In this document: piece by piece, positions 1 to 6,633 of the stretch
How the letters are laid out: every line of letters begins with the position of its first letter
Numbering within the stretch: position 1 is the stretch's first letter
Source: Deltaproteobacteria bacterium
GTDB lineage: Bacteria; Desulfobacterota; Binatia; UBA9968
DNA: 16,361 bases
Direction of reading: 5' to 3'
Assembly: GCA_016844625.1 (NCBI GenBank)
Contig: JAERMN010000017.1
Location: 1-16,361, forward strand
The notes under the pieces: model-generated
The model's database searches: none
What the model was told of the DNA's origin: nothing
Seen by the model: only the letters and a program-made list of their open reading frames with translations
Program-made: the position numbers and the translations under genes

Positions 1-691
1 CTAGCGACTCGTCCGAAGCCAAATAAACGAAGATAGGAGTAATCGATTCGGCGACCGGCAGGATCATTGGGTCTTCGGCCGGATAAGCTGCCGCCCGCAT
101 GCGGGTTCGGGTTGCCGCGGGATTGACCGAATTCACTCTTATGCCGAATGATTTAACTTCGTCGGCAAGCACCTGCGTGAATCCCTCCAAGCCGGCTTTG
201 GCAACCGCGTAGGCGCCCCACTTGGCTTTGCCGACACGACCGACGCCCGATGTAACGTTGATGATCGAGCCCGAGCGCCGCGCCAGCATCACCGGCAACA
301 CCTCATGGGTGATCAAAAAAAGACCGGTAAGATTAATCCGAATGACTTCATCCCATGCGGCGATCGAATAATCGGCGATCGCTTCGCGCGGTCCGAGGAT
401 ACCGGCGTTGTTGACCAGCACATCGATCGTAGCAAAACGCTTGAGCGCGCCTTGCACGATGCGTTTCGCATCGTCAGGCGAGCCAATGTCACCCGCAGCG
501 CCATCGATGGCGCCGCGGTTAGCACCTAGCTCGTTAACCGCGGTGGCGACAACGCTCCGATCCCGGCCGCAAATGAACACGCTAGCGCCGGCGCGCGTGT
601 AGGCCGCGGCGATGGCACGACCGATGCCGCGGCTGGCGCCGGTAATTAACGCAACTTTACCGGAGAGTTTTTTTTCGCTGCTGCTTGCCAT
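1..691 (-). CDS. SDR-family NAD(P)-dependent oxidoreductase, 3' end beyond window
   Basis: This is a classical short-chain dehydrogenase/reductase, a cytosolic enzyme that moves hydride between NAD(P) and an alcohol/ketone pair; the substrate cannot be read from sequence. Translating the reverse strand gives 230 residues before the window edge. The cofactor motif TGASRGIG is at residues 17-24, NNAG at 94-97, the catalytic Ser near 148 (INVTSG), and YAVAK supplies Tyr161 and Lys165. It continues into NPAATRTRM, the region after the active site, so only about the last 15-30 residues of a normal 245-260 aa family member are missing. The ATG at 689-691 is preceded by AGGGA about seven bases upstream, which supports this start. 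The gene is divergent from the CPBP protease gene with only about 30 bp between, so promoters must overlap. Family is certain; the specific function is not. Confidence 0.93.
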   Translation of the reverse strand, partial: MASSSEKKLSGKVALITGASRGIGRAIAAAYTRAGASVFICGRDRSVVATAVNELGANRGAIDGAAGDIGSPDDAKRIVQGALKRFATIDVLVNNAGILGPREAIADYSIAAWDEVIRINLTGLFLITHEVLPVMLARRSGSIINVTSGVGRVGKAKWGAYAVAKAGLEGFTQVLADEVKSFGIRVNSVNPAATRTRMRAAAYPAEDPMILPVAESITPIFVYLASDESL

Positions 692-723
692 CGAAAGATC
701 CCTATAACATAGTTGTTGAATTC

Positions 724-1674
724 ATGAAATTCTTGTCCGCGATGCCCATCCACCGCCGTCTCATATTTTTCTTACTCGGTGTCTTAGCGCTGACCTGCGT
801 CATCAGTCCGTGGCTCGCTCTCGGCGCTGACTGGCTCACCACCTATTGGCCCACCTTACTATCCGAACGTATCCCGTTCTCGCGGGTTTTTAATCGCGCA
901 TTCATGATTTCGGGCGTCGTTTTGTTTATTTTACTCAGGCGCTTTTTTAGCGACGGACGCATAAAGGAACTGATCTCGGTTCGCTTTGCCGGGGCGTGCC
1001 GCGATTTGATTACCGGGCTGGGATTCGCGGTTGGGTCGATGATACTTTTAGTCATCGCGATGACCGCCAGCGATATCTTCACGCCTTTCTTACGCGTTTC
1101 CTTGGCTCTCGCTCTCACGCGCTTTGCCACCGCGACGATGGCGGGACTATCGGTGGGCGCCATCGAGGAGCTATTCTTTCGCGGTATCCTTTTTCACGGA
1201 CTGCGCGATCAAGGCAAGCCGTTGCGCGCCTATATCGCGGCCAATCTTTTCTATTCCGTGCTCCATTTCGTCAAACCGGGACAAGATTATTTTCTCGACG
1301 GCATCGAACCGCTGGCCGGTTTCGCTCACTTGTCAGCGGTTTTTAGCCCCTTCCTGGATCCCCTGCCGCTTCTACCTGGTATCTTTGGCCTGTTTATCAT
1401 CGGCCTTGTGCTCAGCTATGCATTGGTCAGAACGGGACATTTATATCTCGGCATCGGCTTACACGCTGGCTGGGTTTTAAGTTTGAAGACGATGCGAGTG
1501 TTCGGCAATTTCACGCGCGAGGATTTGGGCTGGGTCTTCGGCTCCACCGATCCGAAGATCGTCAGCGGCGTGGCGACCTGGATTGGCATCATCCTGGTCG
1601 GTGTCGCGGTTCACTTCCTGACTAGGAAGCGCTCCGCTCGGTCAGCCGATCCGCTTCACGCAAAAGCGGTTTAA
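724..1674 (+). CDS. CPBP family intramembrane metalloprotease (CAAX/Abi type)
   Basis: A polytopic membrane protein of 316 aa from ATG 724. Several hydrophobic helices run through the protein (for example around residues 13-32, 58-70, 95-115, 215-235 and 283-298). The family signature EExxxR is present as EELFFR (residues 148-153), a histidine follows in YSVLHF (His181, where the usual FxxxH phenylalanine is tyrosine), and a third conserved histidine sits in GLHAGW (His247). These residues form the glutamate/histidine active site of Rce1/CAAX-like proteases. Bacterial members act in membrane protein processing or bacteriocin self-immunity; which applies here is unknown. An in-frame TTG at 685 would add 13 residues but overlaps the start of the divergent SDR gene; no convincing ribosome site precedes either start. 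The last 53 bases overlap the 3' end of the convergent esterase gene. Confidence 0.88.
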   Translation: MKFLSAMPIHRRLIFFLLGVLALTCVISPWLALGADWLTTYWPTLLSERIPFSRVFNRAFMISGVVLFILLRRFFSDGRIKELISVRFAGACRDLITGLGFAVGSMILLVIAMTASDIFTPFLRVSLALALTRFATATMAGLSVGAIEELFFRGILFHGLRDQGKPLRAYIAANLFYSVLHFVKPGQDYFLDGIEPLAGFAHLSAVFSPFLDPLPLLPGIFGLFIIGLVLSYALVRTGHLYLGIGLHAGWVLSLKTMRVFGNFTREDLGWVFGSTDPKIVSGVATWIGIILVGVAVHFLTRKRSARSADPLHAKAV

Positions 1675-2275
1675 TATTGGCCGCGATCCGTTCAGCGATC
1701 AGTCGGTAACCCGCGCCGTTGGGGTGAATCGGATCGCTCTTAAGCTTCGAGTCGGAAAGTATCCCCTTCATCACGTGCGGTATGTAGAGCGCGCCGAACT
1801 CCTTGGCCGTGTGCTCGTAAATGCTGGCGAACTCGTCGGTGAAGAGTCCGAGTTTCATTCCGGCAATGGCGACCATCGCACCCTGGGCCTGCACCCGCCG
1901 CACGATCTCAGCCAGATTGCTCCGGCTCTCGGCGCGCGGCCGTTGGCGCAAGAAATCGTTGCCACCTAAAAAGATGATCACCAGCCGTGGATTCTTGCTC
2001 AGGACGGCATCCGACAGCCGCGCTAGTGCTTGCTCGGTGGTGTCGCCGCGCTGGCCGGCGTTAACGATAGGAATGCCGATCTCCTTAGAGAGCACCGACG
2101 GGTAATCTTCGCCCGCGCCGGCGCCGACTCCTTCGGTCAAACTGTCGCCGAAGCAGATAATCGATTCGCCGCTGGAGCGAAGATTCCGAATCGCATGGTA
2201 GTTCTCACCGCCGCAAGCGCCGAGCAAGACGATGGCCAAAAACAATTTCAGATAGAATAGCCCGCGTGCAGGCAT
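1622..2275 (-). CDS. SGNH/GDSL hydrolase (TesA-like esterase), predicted lipoprotein
   Basis: A 217 aa SGNH hydrolase resembling TesA/arylesterase, which cleaves ester or thioester bonds of acyl substrates. Block I is FGDSLTEG with nucleophile Ser45, block II NAGQRGDTT supplies the oxyanion glycine, block III GGND (104-107) the Asn, and block V DPIHP the catalytic Asp181/His184. The N-terminus from ATG 2275 is a signal peptide ending in a lipobox, LLGAC, so Cys21 should be lipidated and the enzyme anchored in a membrane facing the periplasm. A TTG at 2311 would add 12 residues, but then the signal peptide would start awkwardly, so ATG 2275 is preferred. It lies 42 bp downstream of the MmgE/PrpD gene on the same strand and is probably cotranscribed. 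Its final 53 bp overlap the convergent CPBP gene. Confidence 0.9.
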   Translation of the reverse strand: MPARGLFYLKLFLAIVLLGACGGENYHAIRNLRSSGESIICFGDSLTEGVGAGAGEDYPSVLSKEIGIPIVNAGQRGDTTEQALARLSDAVLSKNPRLVIIFLGGNDFLRQRPRAESRSNLAEIVRRVQAQGAMVAIAGMKLGLFTDEFASIYEHTAKEFGALYIPHVMKGILSDSKLKSDPIHPNGAGYRLIAERIAANIKPLLREADRLTERSAS

Positions 2276-2317
2276 AGCATGGCAACCGCCCCGGAAGTCG
2301 GCATCGTGCAATTCAAC

Positions 2318-3709
2318 TCAGCGTCGCAGTAACAACTCGCTCAACGAGCCGATCGACGGCAACTGTTCCAGACGACTTACGGCATCGATAATTTTCTCGA
2401 GGTTATCAGCCGGCAACGCGAGCTGCGCGTTGGCGCGGAACTTAGCTTCAACTTCTTCCGGTGCTAGCGGATCTTCCAAACCGCCGCGCGGATGCGGCTG
2501 GTTCTCTTCCAATAGGGTCCCGTCGTCGAGCACAACTTTTACATGACCGGAGAAATGACGCGGATAGTCAATGGTCGGATCGAGGACATAGCGAACTTTG
2601 GCCGCCAGCTTCAGCACCTCTCGATCGTGAATCGCGTCATCGGTGAATTCATCAAGCCCGGCCCGCCCGCGGATGAGCATAACGGCTAAGCTGTATGGCA
2701 AGCTAAACTTCGCGCCGTAGGAGGTCGCCGGCTTTCGCTTGTCGGCGAGCGGCTCCCACAATCGATGCACCGGTCCTTCCGCCGTGCGGCACACCACTTC
2801 GGCAATCTTCTCCGCTGACGGCGCGTATTTTTGTTTGATCTTGAGCGCGCAGTCCATGTACGGATGAGATATCGAACCGCAAGGATAAGACTTGAAAGCG
2901 AGCTTGGGAATTTCCCACTCTTTACCGAGTTCTAAAAGTTTCTCGAAACGGTAATCGTTCTTGCCGCCGAAGCCGTTGAAAAATCCATGGGTGCCTTCAA
3001 ACACTTTCGCCGGTCCGCGAAATCCTTCCTGCGCCAACAGACAAGCGATCACGCCGCCGTGGGCTGACCAGCCGGGATGCATGCGCTTGGTCCACGTGCC
3101 ATCAGCGAGGTACTCAATAATGCCTGAGCTTTGGCTGCCGCAAAGACCGAAAGCGTCGACCCATTGGTCGGCATTGAGATCATAGAGCTTGCCAGCCGCA
3201 GCCGCCGCGCCGAAGGTCGAGCAGATCCCCGTCGGATGAAAACCACGCGCATGAAACTTTCCCGGCGCTACCAGACCGACTTTGCACAACACTTCGGTGC
3301 CAACGATCGCTGCTTCAAGAACCGCGGCACCGCTGGCGCCGACTTCTTCGCCGGCAGCCAAAGCCGTCATCCACGCGCACGCCCCAGTGTGGACGATCGC
3401 CTCTTCCAAAGTATCGTCGTAGTCCAGTCCATGGGCAAGCGTGCCGTTGGCAATAACCGCGTTGGCCGCCGCGACCCGACTTGCCGAACCGATCACCACG
3501 CTCTGCTTGTCGCCGCCGAGCCGGCGCGCCACGCTTGTGACCATGCCGCCAAAATCCATCGTCGACGACGCCAACGCCACGCCCAGCGTGTCGAGAAAAA
3601 CTAGCTTAGCTTTAGCGATGACGTTCGCCGGCACATCGGCGAGTTTAAGAGCGCCGGCAAAACGGCCCATGGCGCGCGAATAGGATTCCAAATTTTTGTT
3701 TTGTTCCAT
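2318..3709 (-). CDS. MmgE/PrpD family protein (2-methylcitrate dehydratase-like)
   Basis: A 463 aa cytosolic protein with the MmgE/PrpD fold. The all-helical N-terminal domain contains ANGTLAHGLDYDDT, the family hallmark in which the catalytic His/Asp region lies, followed by HPTGICSTFGAAAAA and the helical repeat; the C-terminal alpha/beta domain begins near AFKSYPCGSISHP. Length matches the family (about 450-480 aa). Characterised members include 2-methylcitrate dehydratase (propionate catabolism) and cis-aconitate or iminodisuccinate-processing enzymes. No prpB or prpC lies nearby, so a role in the methylcitrate cycle is not supported and the substrate stays open. The ATG at 3707-3709 is the only good start; the ribosome site (GGTGA) is weak. 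The downstream SGNH lipoprotein gene follows after 42 bp on the same strand. Confidence 0.9.
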   Translation of the reverse strand: MEQNKNLESYSRAMGRFAGALKLADVPANVIAKAKLVFLDTLGVALASSTMDFGGMVTSVARRLGGDKQSVVIGSASRVAAANAVIANGTLAHGLDYDDTLEEAIVHTGACAWMTALAAGEEVGASGAAVLEAAIVGTEVLCKVGLVAPGKFHARGFHPTGICSTFGAAAAAGKLYDLNADQWVDAFGLCGSQSSGIIEYLADGTWTKRMHPGWSAHGGVIACLLAQEGFRGPAKVFEGTHGFFNGFGGKNDYRFEKLLELGKEWEIPKLAFKSYPCGSISHPYMDCALKIKQKYAPSAEKIAEVVCRTAEGPVHRLWEPLADKRKPATSYGAKFSLPYSLAVMLIRGRAGLDEFTDDAIHDREVLKLAAKVRYVLDPTIDYPRHFSGHVKVVLDDGTLLEENQPHPRGGLEDPLAPEEVEAKFRANAQLALPADNLEKIIDAVSRLEQLPSIGSLSELLLRR

Positions 3710-3765
3710 GATTCACCGGCAAGTTAACTTAGCATTGGCTGTGAAGCTCTAGATCAACAGTTCGC

Positions 3766-3792
3766 TTGACAGTTATTTTCATAACATATTAC
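3766..3792 (+). promoter_or_regulatory. predicted sigma-70 promoter for the small membrane-protein gene
   Basis: A perfect -35 hexamer TTGACA (3766-3771) is followed after 15 bp by TATTAC (3787-3792), a four-of-six match to the -10 box. It lies about 50 bp upstream of the strong ribosome site and ATG at 3845. The short spacer weakens the call. Seen directly: the hexamers; inferred: activity. Confidence 0.45.
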
Positions 3793-3831
3793 GCTCGCGC
3801 GAACTTACACGGGGATTCCAGCACGCGCAAC

Positions 3832-3838
3832 AAGGGAG
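3832..3838 (+). promoter_or_regulatory. strong ribosome binding site before ATG 3845
   Basis: AAGGGAG ends six bases before ATG 3845. It matters because it shows that translation was meant to begin at 3845, twelve codons before an in-frame TAA, rather than at a later TTG. Confidence 0.7.
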
Positions 3839-3844
3839 AACTCA

Positions 3845-4153
3845 ATGATCTCTTTCGGAATGCTCATCGGCCCGCTTTCATAAGCCGCGGGAATTTTGCT
3901 GGTACTAATCGGCTTGGCGATATGGCTCTGGCTCGGCGGCAAACTCGAAGGCTACGATCCGGTCAACGAAATGCTATTCAGAGATAACCCAGCGTTGGCG
4001 ATTCGCTATGCGCTGTTCGCCATTGCCGTAGTCTTCGCCGTGCTCGGCATCTTTTGGAAACCCCATAATTTTGTGCCCGCCTCAAGAGGCGGGGTTAATA
4101 TAGAATTTAAGCTGTTCCGTGCCGCATCTGTGCGAATAACAACAGCAGCTTGA
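3845..4153 (+). pseudogene. small two-helix membrane protein gene interrupted by in-frame TAA
   Basis: From ATG 3845, with a good ribosome site, the frame reads MISFGMLIGPLS and then meets TAA at 3881-3883. The same frame continues without another stop to TGA 4151-4153, encoding AAGILLVLIGLAIWLWLGG, a loop (KLEGYDPVNEM), and a second hydrophobic helix ALFAIAVVFAVLGIFW. Both sides of the stop look like one protein of about 100 codons with two transmembrane segments; the stop lies just before or within the first helix. It could be a nonsense mutation (one substitution would restore CAA, GAA, AAA or TCA, among others), a sequencing error, or a short upstream peptide before a protein starting at TTG 3896. 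The C-terminal residues after WKPHN read less like folded protein and contain a hairpin at 4076-4093. I do not recognise the family. Confidence 0.6.
4076..4093 (+). other. perfect inverted repeat (hairpin) near end of interrupted gene
   Basis: CCCGCCTC and GAGGCGGG (4076-4083 and 4086-4093) form a GC-rich stem of seven or eight pairs with a very tight loop. It lies within the last 80 bases of the interrupted membrane-protein frame. The bases that follow are GTTAATATAG rather than a T-run, so it is a poor intrinsic terminator by itself, though it could attenuate or protect transcript ends. Confidence 0.4.
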
Positions 4154-4195
4154 GTTGCCTCGTCCTACACCCCCCTCAGCTCCCCAAGAGTAAGA

Positions 4196-4224
4196 TTGTT
4201 CCTCCTCTTCTTATTTCGTATGAG
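4196..4224 (+). promoter_or_regulatory. weak candidate promoter for the sulfur-carrier operon
   Basis: TTGTTC (4196-4201) and TATGAG (4219-4224) are spaced by 17 bp, upstream of the adenylyltransferase ATG at 4251. Each box is only a partial match. Other than this, 4154-4250 holds a pyrimidine-rich stretch and no gene. Confidence 0.3.
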
Positions 4225-4250
4225 ATAAGATATTTTTTTAACGGCGAACG

Positions 4251-5024
4251 ATGGCTAAACGACTGACTACTGAACAGATCGAGCGCTACAGCCGCCAGAT
4301 CATGGTGCCCGACCTTGGCGGCAAGGCGCAGATGCGCTTGCGTGACGCGGGTGTGCTGGTGATCGGTGCGGGTGGTTTGGGATCGCCAGCGGCGTTTTAT
4401 CTGGCGGCGGCCGGCATTGGCACGTTGGGAATTATCGATCCGGACCATGTGGAATTGTCGAATTTACAGAGGCAGATTCTTCACGCAACAAAAAATATCG
4501 GCCAGCGCAAAGTCGAATCGGCGCAAGCAACGCTCACTGAACTGAATCCCGATGTCGAGGTCAAAACCTATGCGTTTCGCTTTGACGATACCAATGCCGC
4601 TGAAATCGCCGCCGAGTACCAATTTATCGTCGATGGCAGCGATAATTTCGAGACCAAGTTTCTCGTCAACGACACGGCGATCCAATTAGGCATAGCATTT
4701 TCGCATGCGGGCATCGTTCGCCTGCAAGGCCAGACGATGACCGTGATCCCGGGAAAGTCGGCTTGCTATCGCTGCCTTTTCAAAGCGCCGCCGCCAGCGG
4801 AAGAAATACTGAATTGTCAGGCCTCCGGCATTCTCGGCGCCGTCGCTGGAACCCTCGGCACGATCCAGGCGACCGAAGCGGTGAAATACCTCGCGGGATT
4901 CGAAGAAGGTCTGCTCACCGATCGCTTGCTGGTTTACGACGCGAAAAATATGAAATTCCGCGACATCGAAGTGAAGCGCGATCCCCATTGCGCGAGCTGC
5001 GGCGACGGAAGAAGCCGGTCATGA
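4251..5024 (+). CDS. moeB: MoeB/ThiF-family sulfur-carrier adenylyltransferase
   Basis: A 257 aa E1-like enzyme that adenylates the C-terminal glycine of a ThiS/MoaD-type sulfur carrier with ATP so that it can be converted to a thiocarboxylate. It opens with the family signature RYSRQIMVPDLG, then the nucleotide loop GAGGLGSP (39-46), the region NLQRQILH, and the Mg/ATP aspartate in VDGSDNFETK (about 128-137). Two zinc pairs are intact: CYRC (172/175) and CASC (247/250). Cys189 lies in the active-site loop NCQASGILGA. The usual MoeB length is about 250 aa; no rhodanese domain is attached. It is first in an operon and its stop overlaps the next ATG (ATGA). Since the operon also has a sulfur carrier and a CysM-like enzyme, its partner is probably that carrier in cysteine synthesis rather than molybdopterin; the symbol reflects the family name only. 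Confidence 0.93.
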   Translation: MAKRLTTEQIERYSRQIMVPDLGGKAQMRLRDAGVLVIGAGGLGSPAAFYLAAAGIGTLGIIDPDHVELSNLQRQILHATKNIGQRKVESAQATLTELNPDVEVKTYAFRFDDTNAAEIAAEYQFIVDGSDNFETKFLVNDTAIQLGIAFSHAGIVRLQGQTMTVIPGKSACYRCLFKAPPPAEEILNCQASGILGAVAGTLGTIQATEAVKYLAGFEEGLLTDRLLVYDAKNMKFRDIEVKRDPHCASCGDGRSRS

Positions 5025-5236
5025 GCTTTGTCGCCGGCCTCGAATGCCGAGAGCAACGCCGCATCCCGCGCGACGAGTTGATCGTCATCAGCATCACCGG
5101 CAATGGTTATATGGCCTTAGAAGTCGTGGCGCCGAGTGTCGAGAAACCATTCACGATCGACGCGACGTTGGACCCGTTCGACGCGCTATTGGATCGGTTC
5201 AATTCAAACACGCGAACCCAAGCGACCGGCAGCTAA
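5021..5236 (+). CDS. stand-alone threonine synthase C-terminal fragment (probable remnant)
   Basis: A 71 aa frame whose ATG overlaps the moeB stop as ATGA, so it should be translationally coupled. The stretch RIPRDELIVISITGNGY resembles the C-terminal end of threonine synthase (the strand and turn ending in TGNGLK or TGHGLK), and PFTIDATLDPFDALLDRF resembles the final family segment. The PLP-binding lysine domain and all upstream catalytic parts are absent, and the family lysine after GNG-x is methionine here, so this cannot be an active threonine synthase. The first residues (MSFVAGLECREQ) resemble a degraded version of the preceding helix. Most likely an internal deletion removed most of a thrC gene that once followed moeB; alternatively a small regulatory protein has been kept. 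The assignment rests on remembered family motifs, not on a search. Confidence 0.65.
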   Translation: MSFVAGLECREQRRIPRDELIVISITGNGYMALEVVAPSVEKPFTIDATLDPFDALLDRFNSNTRTQATGS

Positions 5237-5314
5237 GACGTTGGCCACGTCGCTCGCCTTGAAAGGGACCCGGCGGAGGATTATTCTAGTCTCAGCCAAA
5301 CAAGTTGCAGCTTT

Positions 5315-5322
5315 CAGGAGGA
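5315..5322 (+). promoter_or_regulatory. strong Shine-Dalgarno of the sulfur-carrier gene
   Basis: CAGGAGGA ends five bases before ATG 5328. It is the best ribosome site in the operon and fits the need to make a stoichiometric carrier protein in larger amounts than the enzymes around it. Confidence 0.7.
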
Positions 5323-5327
5323 CATTT

Positions 5328-5606
5328 ATGGCAGTGCGAGTTCGTGTTCCTACGCCGCTCCGCAAGTACACCCAGGGCGCCGATGAGGTCAACGCGCAAG
5401 GCGACAACATTAAAGCCCTTGTCGACGATCTGGAAAAAAATTATCCCGGCATCAAAGAACGGATATGCGATGAGACCGGCAAGGTGCGCCGCTTTGTCAA
5501 TGTCTACGTCAACGGCGACGATATTCGATTCTTGCAGAATCTCGATACCGGTGTCAAAGAAGGCGACAATATTTCCATCGTGCCCGCCATCGCCGGCGGC
5601 AATTAA
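5328..5606 (+). CDS. ThiS/MoaD-family sulfur carrier protein, C-terminus GGN
   Basis: A 92 aa ubiquitin-like beta-grasp protein. It starts VRVRVPTPLRKYT, has the helix IKALVDDLEKNYPGIKERI, the strand FVNVYVNGDDIRF, and ends EGDNISIVPAIAGGN. The VPAIAGG tail is the activation site of MoaD/CysO-like carriers: the terminal glycine is adenylated by the E1-like enzyme and then carries sulfur as a thiocarboxylate. Here one Asn follows the Gly-Gly pair, so the carrier cannot be activated until that residue is removed. Length and context (E1-like enzyme upstream, CysM-like enzyme 18 bp downstream) match the CysO type of Mycobacterium tuberculosis better than MoaD of molybdopterin synthase, since no moaE is present. 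Start choice is secure because of the strong ribosome site. Confidence 0.9.
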   Translation: MAVRVRVPTPLRKYTQGADEVNAQGDNIKALVDDLEKNYPGIKERICDETGKVRRFVNVYVNGDDIRFLQNLDTGVKEGDNISIVPAIAGGN

Positions 5607-5624
5607 CCATTACCACGGTCGATC

Positions 5625-6626
5625 ATGGCCGGAACCTTGCCCAACTTGCATCTGGTGCAATCACCGATCAAGGAGCCGAAAAAAGTCGAATCGGTTCTCG
5701 ATCTCATCGGCAACACTCCTTTGCTTGAAATCCAGAGGATCACCGAAGGCCTCCCGGCGAGCGTTAAAGTCTACGCCAAACTAGAAGGCTTCAATCCCGG
5801 CGGCTCGGTGAAGGACCGCCCGGCGTGGCGCATGGTGCAAGAAGGTTTGCGCAGCGGCAAGCTGCGCGCTGGCAAAACGATCCTCGATTCGACTTCGGGC
5901 AACACCGGTATCGCGCTGGCGATGATCGGCAGCGTGCTCGGCTATGCGGTGGAATTGGTGATACCGGCCAACGTCAGCAACGAACGCAAGGTAATCATGA
6001 GCGCCTACGGCGCCAAAGTGACTTATAGCGATCCGATGGAAGGTTCCGACGGCGCGATTCGGTTATGCCGCCAGATCATCGAGGCCAATCCGGAAAAATA
6101 TTACAAACCGGACCAATATTTTAACCCGATGAATCCCGAGGCTCATTACGAAAACACTGGGCCGGAAATTTATTTTCAAACCAATGGCACGATCACCCAT
6201 TTCATAGCCGGCATCGGCACCGGCGGCACGGTCATGGGAGTGGGCCGCTACTTAAAGGAAGTCAATCCCGCTATTCAAGTAATCGCGGTGGAACCAGACG
6301 ACGCGCTCCACGGGCTTGAAGGTTTGAAACATATGGCGAGTTCCATCGTGCCGGGCATCTATCACGAAGAAAAGTTAGACAGCAAAATTCCCGTATCGAC
6401 CGAAGATGCCTACTCGATGGTTTATCAATTGAGCCAAGAAGAAGGCGTCCTCGTCGGCCAGTCATCAGGCGCCGCGCTTTTCGCCGCGCTCAAGATCGCG
6501 CGCAAGCTGGAGTCTGGCACCCTGGTTACCATCTTTCCCGACTTTGGCGATAAGTATTTAACCACCAACCTTTGGGTCGGATGGCGCGACCGGATGGCGG
6601 TCGGCAAAATGAAATTCTCAATTTAA
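5625..6626 (+). CDS. cysM: CysM-type cysteine synthase (PLP-dependent)
   Basis: A 333 aa fold-type II PLP enzyme. After a short leader, LIGNTPLLEIQRI starts the fold, NPGGSVKDRPA holds the PLP lysine (Lys63), TSGNTG (90-95) binds substrate carboxylate, GIGTGGT (197-202) holds the cofactor phosphate, and GQSSGAA includes the serine contacting the pyridine nitrogen. KDRPA and the segment YFNPMNPEAHYENTGPE resemble M. tuberculosis CysM, which joins O-phosphoserine with sulfur from the CysO thiocarboxylate. In the loop where that enzyme uses an arginine to select phosphoserine (ALRNM) this protein has GLKHM, a conservative lysine, so phosphoserine use is plausible but inferred. It follows the sulfur-carrier gene by 18 bp and precedes the NIL gene by 7 bp. 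Cystathionine beta-synthase-like activity is the main alternative; no CBS domains are attached. Confidence 0.92.
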   Translation: MAGTLPNLHLVQSPIKEPKKVESVLDLIGNTPLLEIQRITEGLPASVKVYAKLEGFNPGGSVKDRPAWRMVQEGLRSGKLRAGKTILDSTSGNTGIALAMIGSVLGYAVELVIPANVSNERKVIMSAYGAKVTYSDPMEGSDGAIRLCRQIIEANPEKYYKPDQYFNPMNPEAHYENTGPEIYFQTNGTITHFIAGIGTGGTVMGVGRYLKEVNPAIQVIAVEPDDALHGLEGLKHMASSIVPGIYHEEKLDSKIPVSTEDAYSMVYQLSQEEGVLVGQSSGAALFAALKIARKLESGTLVTIFPDFGDKYLTTNLWVGWRDRMAVGKMKFSI

Positions 6627-6633
6627 TCTGCTT

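Noticed and set aside
305..602. Forward and reverse small frames inside the first 700 bases
   Set aside because: They overlap the SDR gene in other frames; the SDR motifs TGASRGIG, NNAG and YAVAK fix the real frame.
3131..3604. Long forward frame (157 codons) opposite the MmgE/PrpD gene
   Set aside because: No ribosome site, Arg/His-rich composition typical of antisense frames, and the MmgE/PrpD gene runs through it.
4154..4250. Gap before the adenylyltransferase considered for a small RNA or T-box/SAM riboswitch
   Set aside because: It is under 100 bases, pyrimidine-rich and has no convincing long-stem structure; only a weak promoter candidate is seen.
5021..5606. Small gene pair (71 and 92 aa) considered as a toxin-antitoxin module
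   Set aside because: The second is clearly a ThiS/MoaD-type carrier and the first matches the threonine synthase tail; both lie within a metabolic operon.
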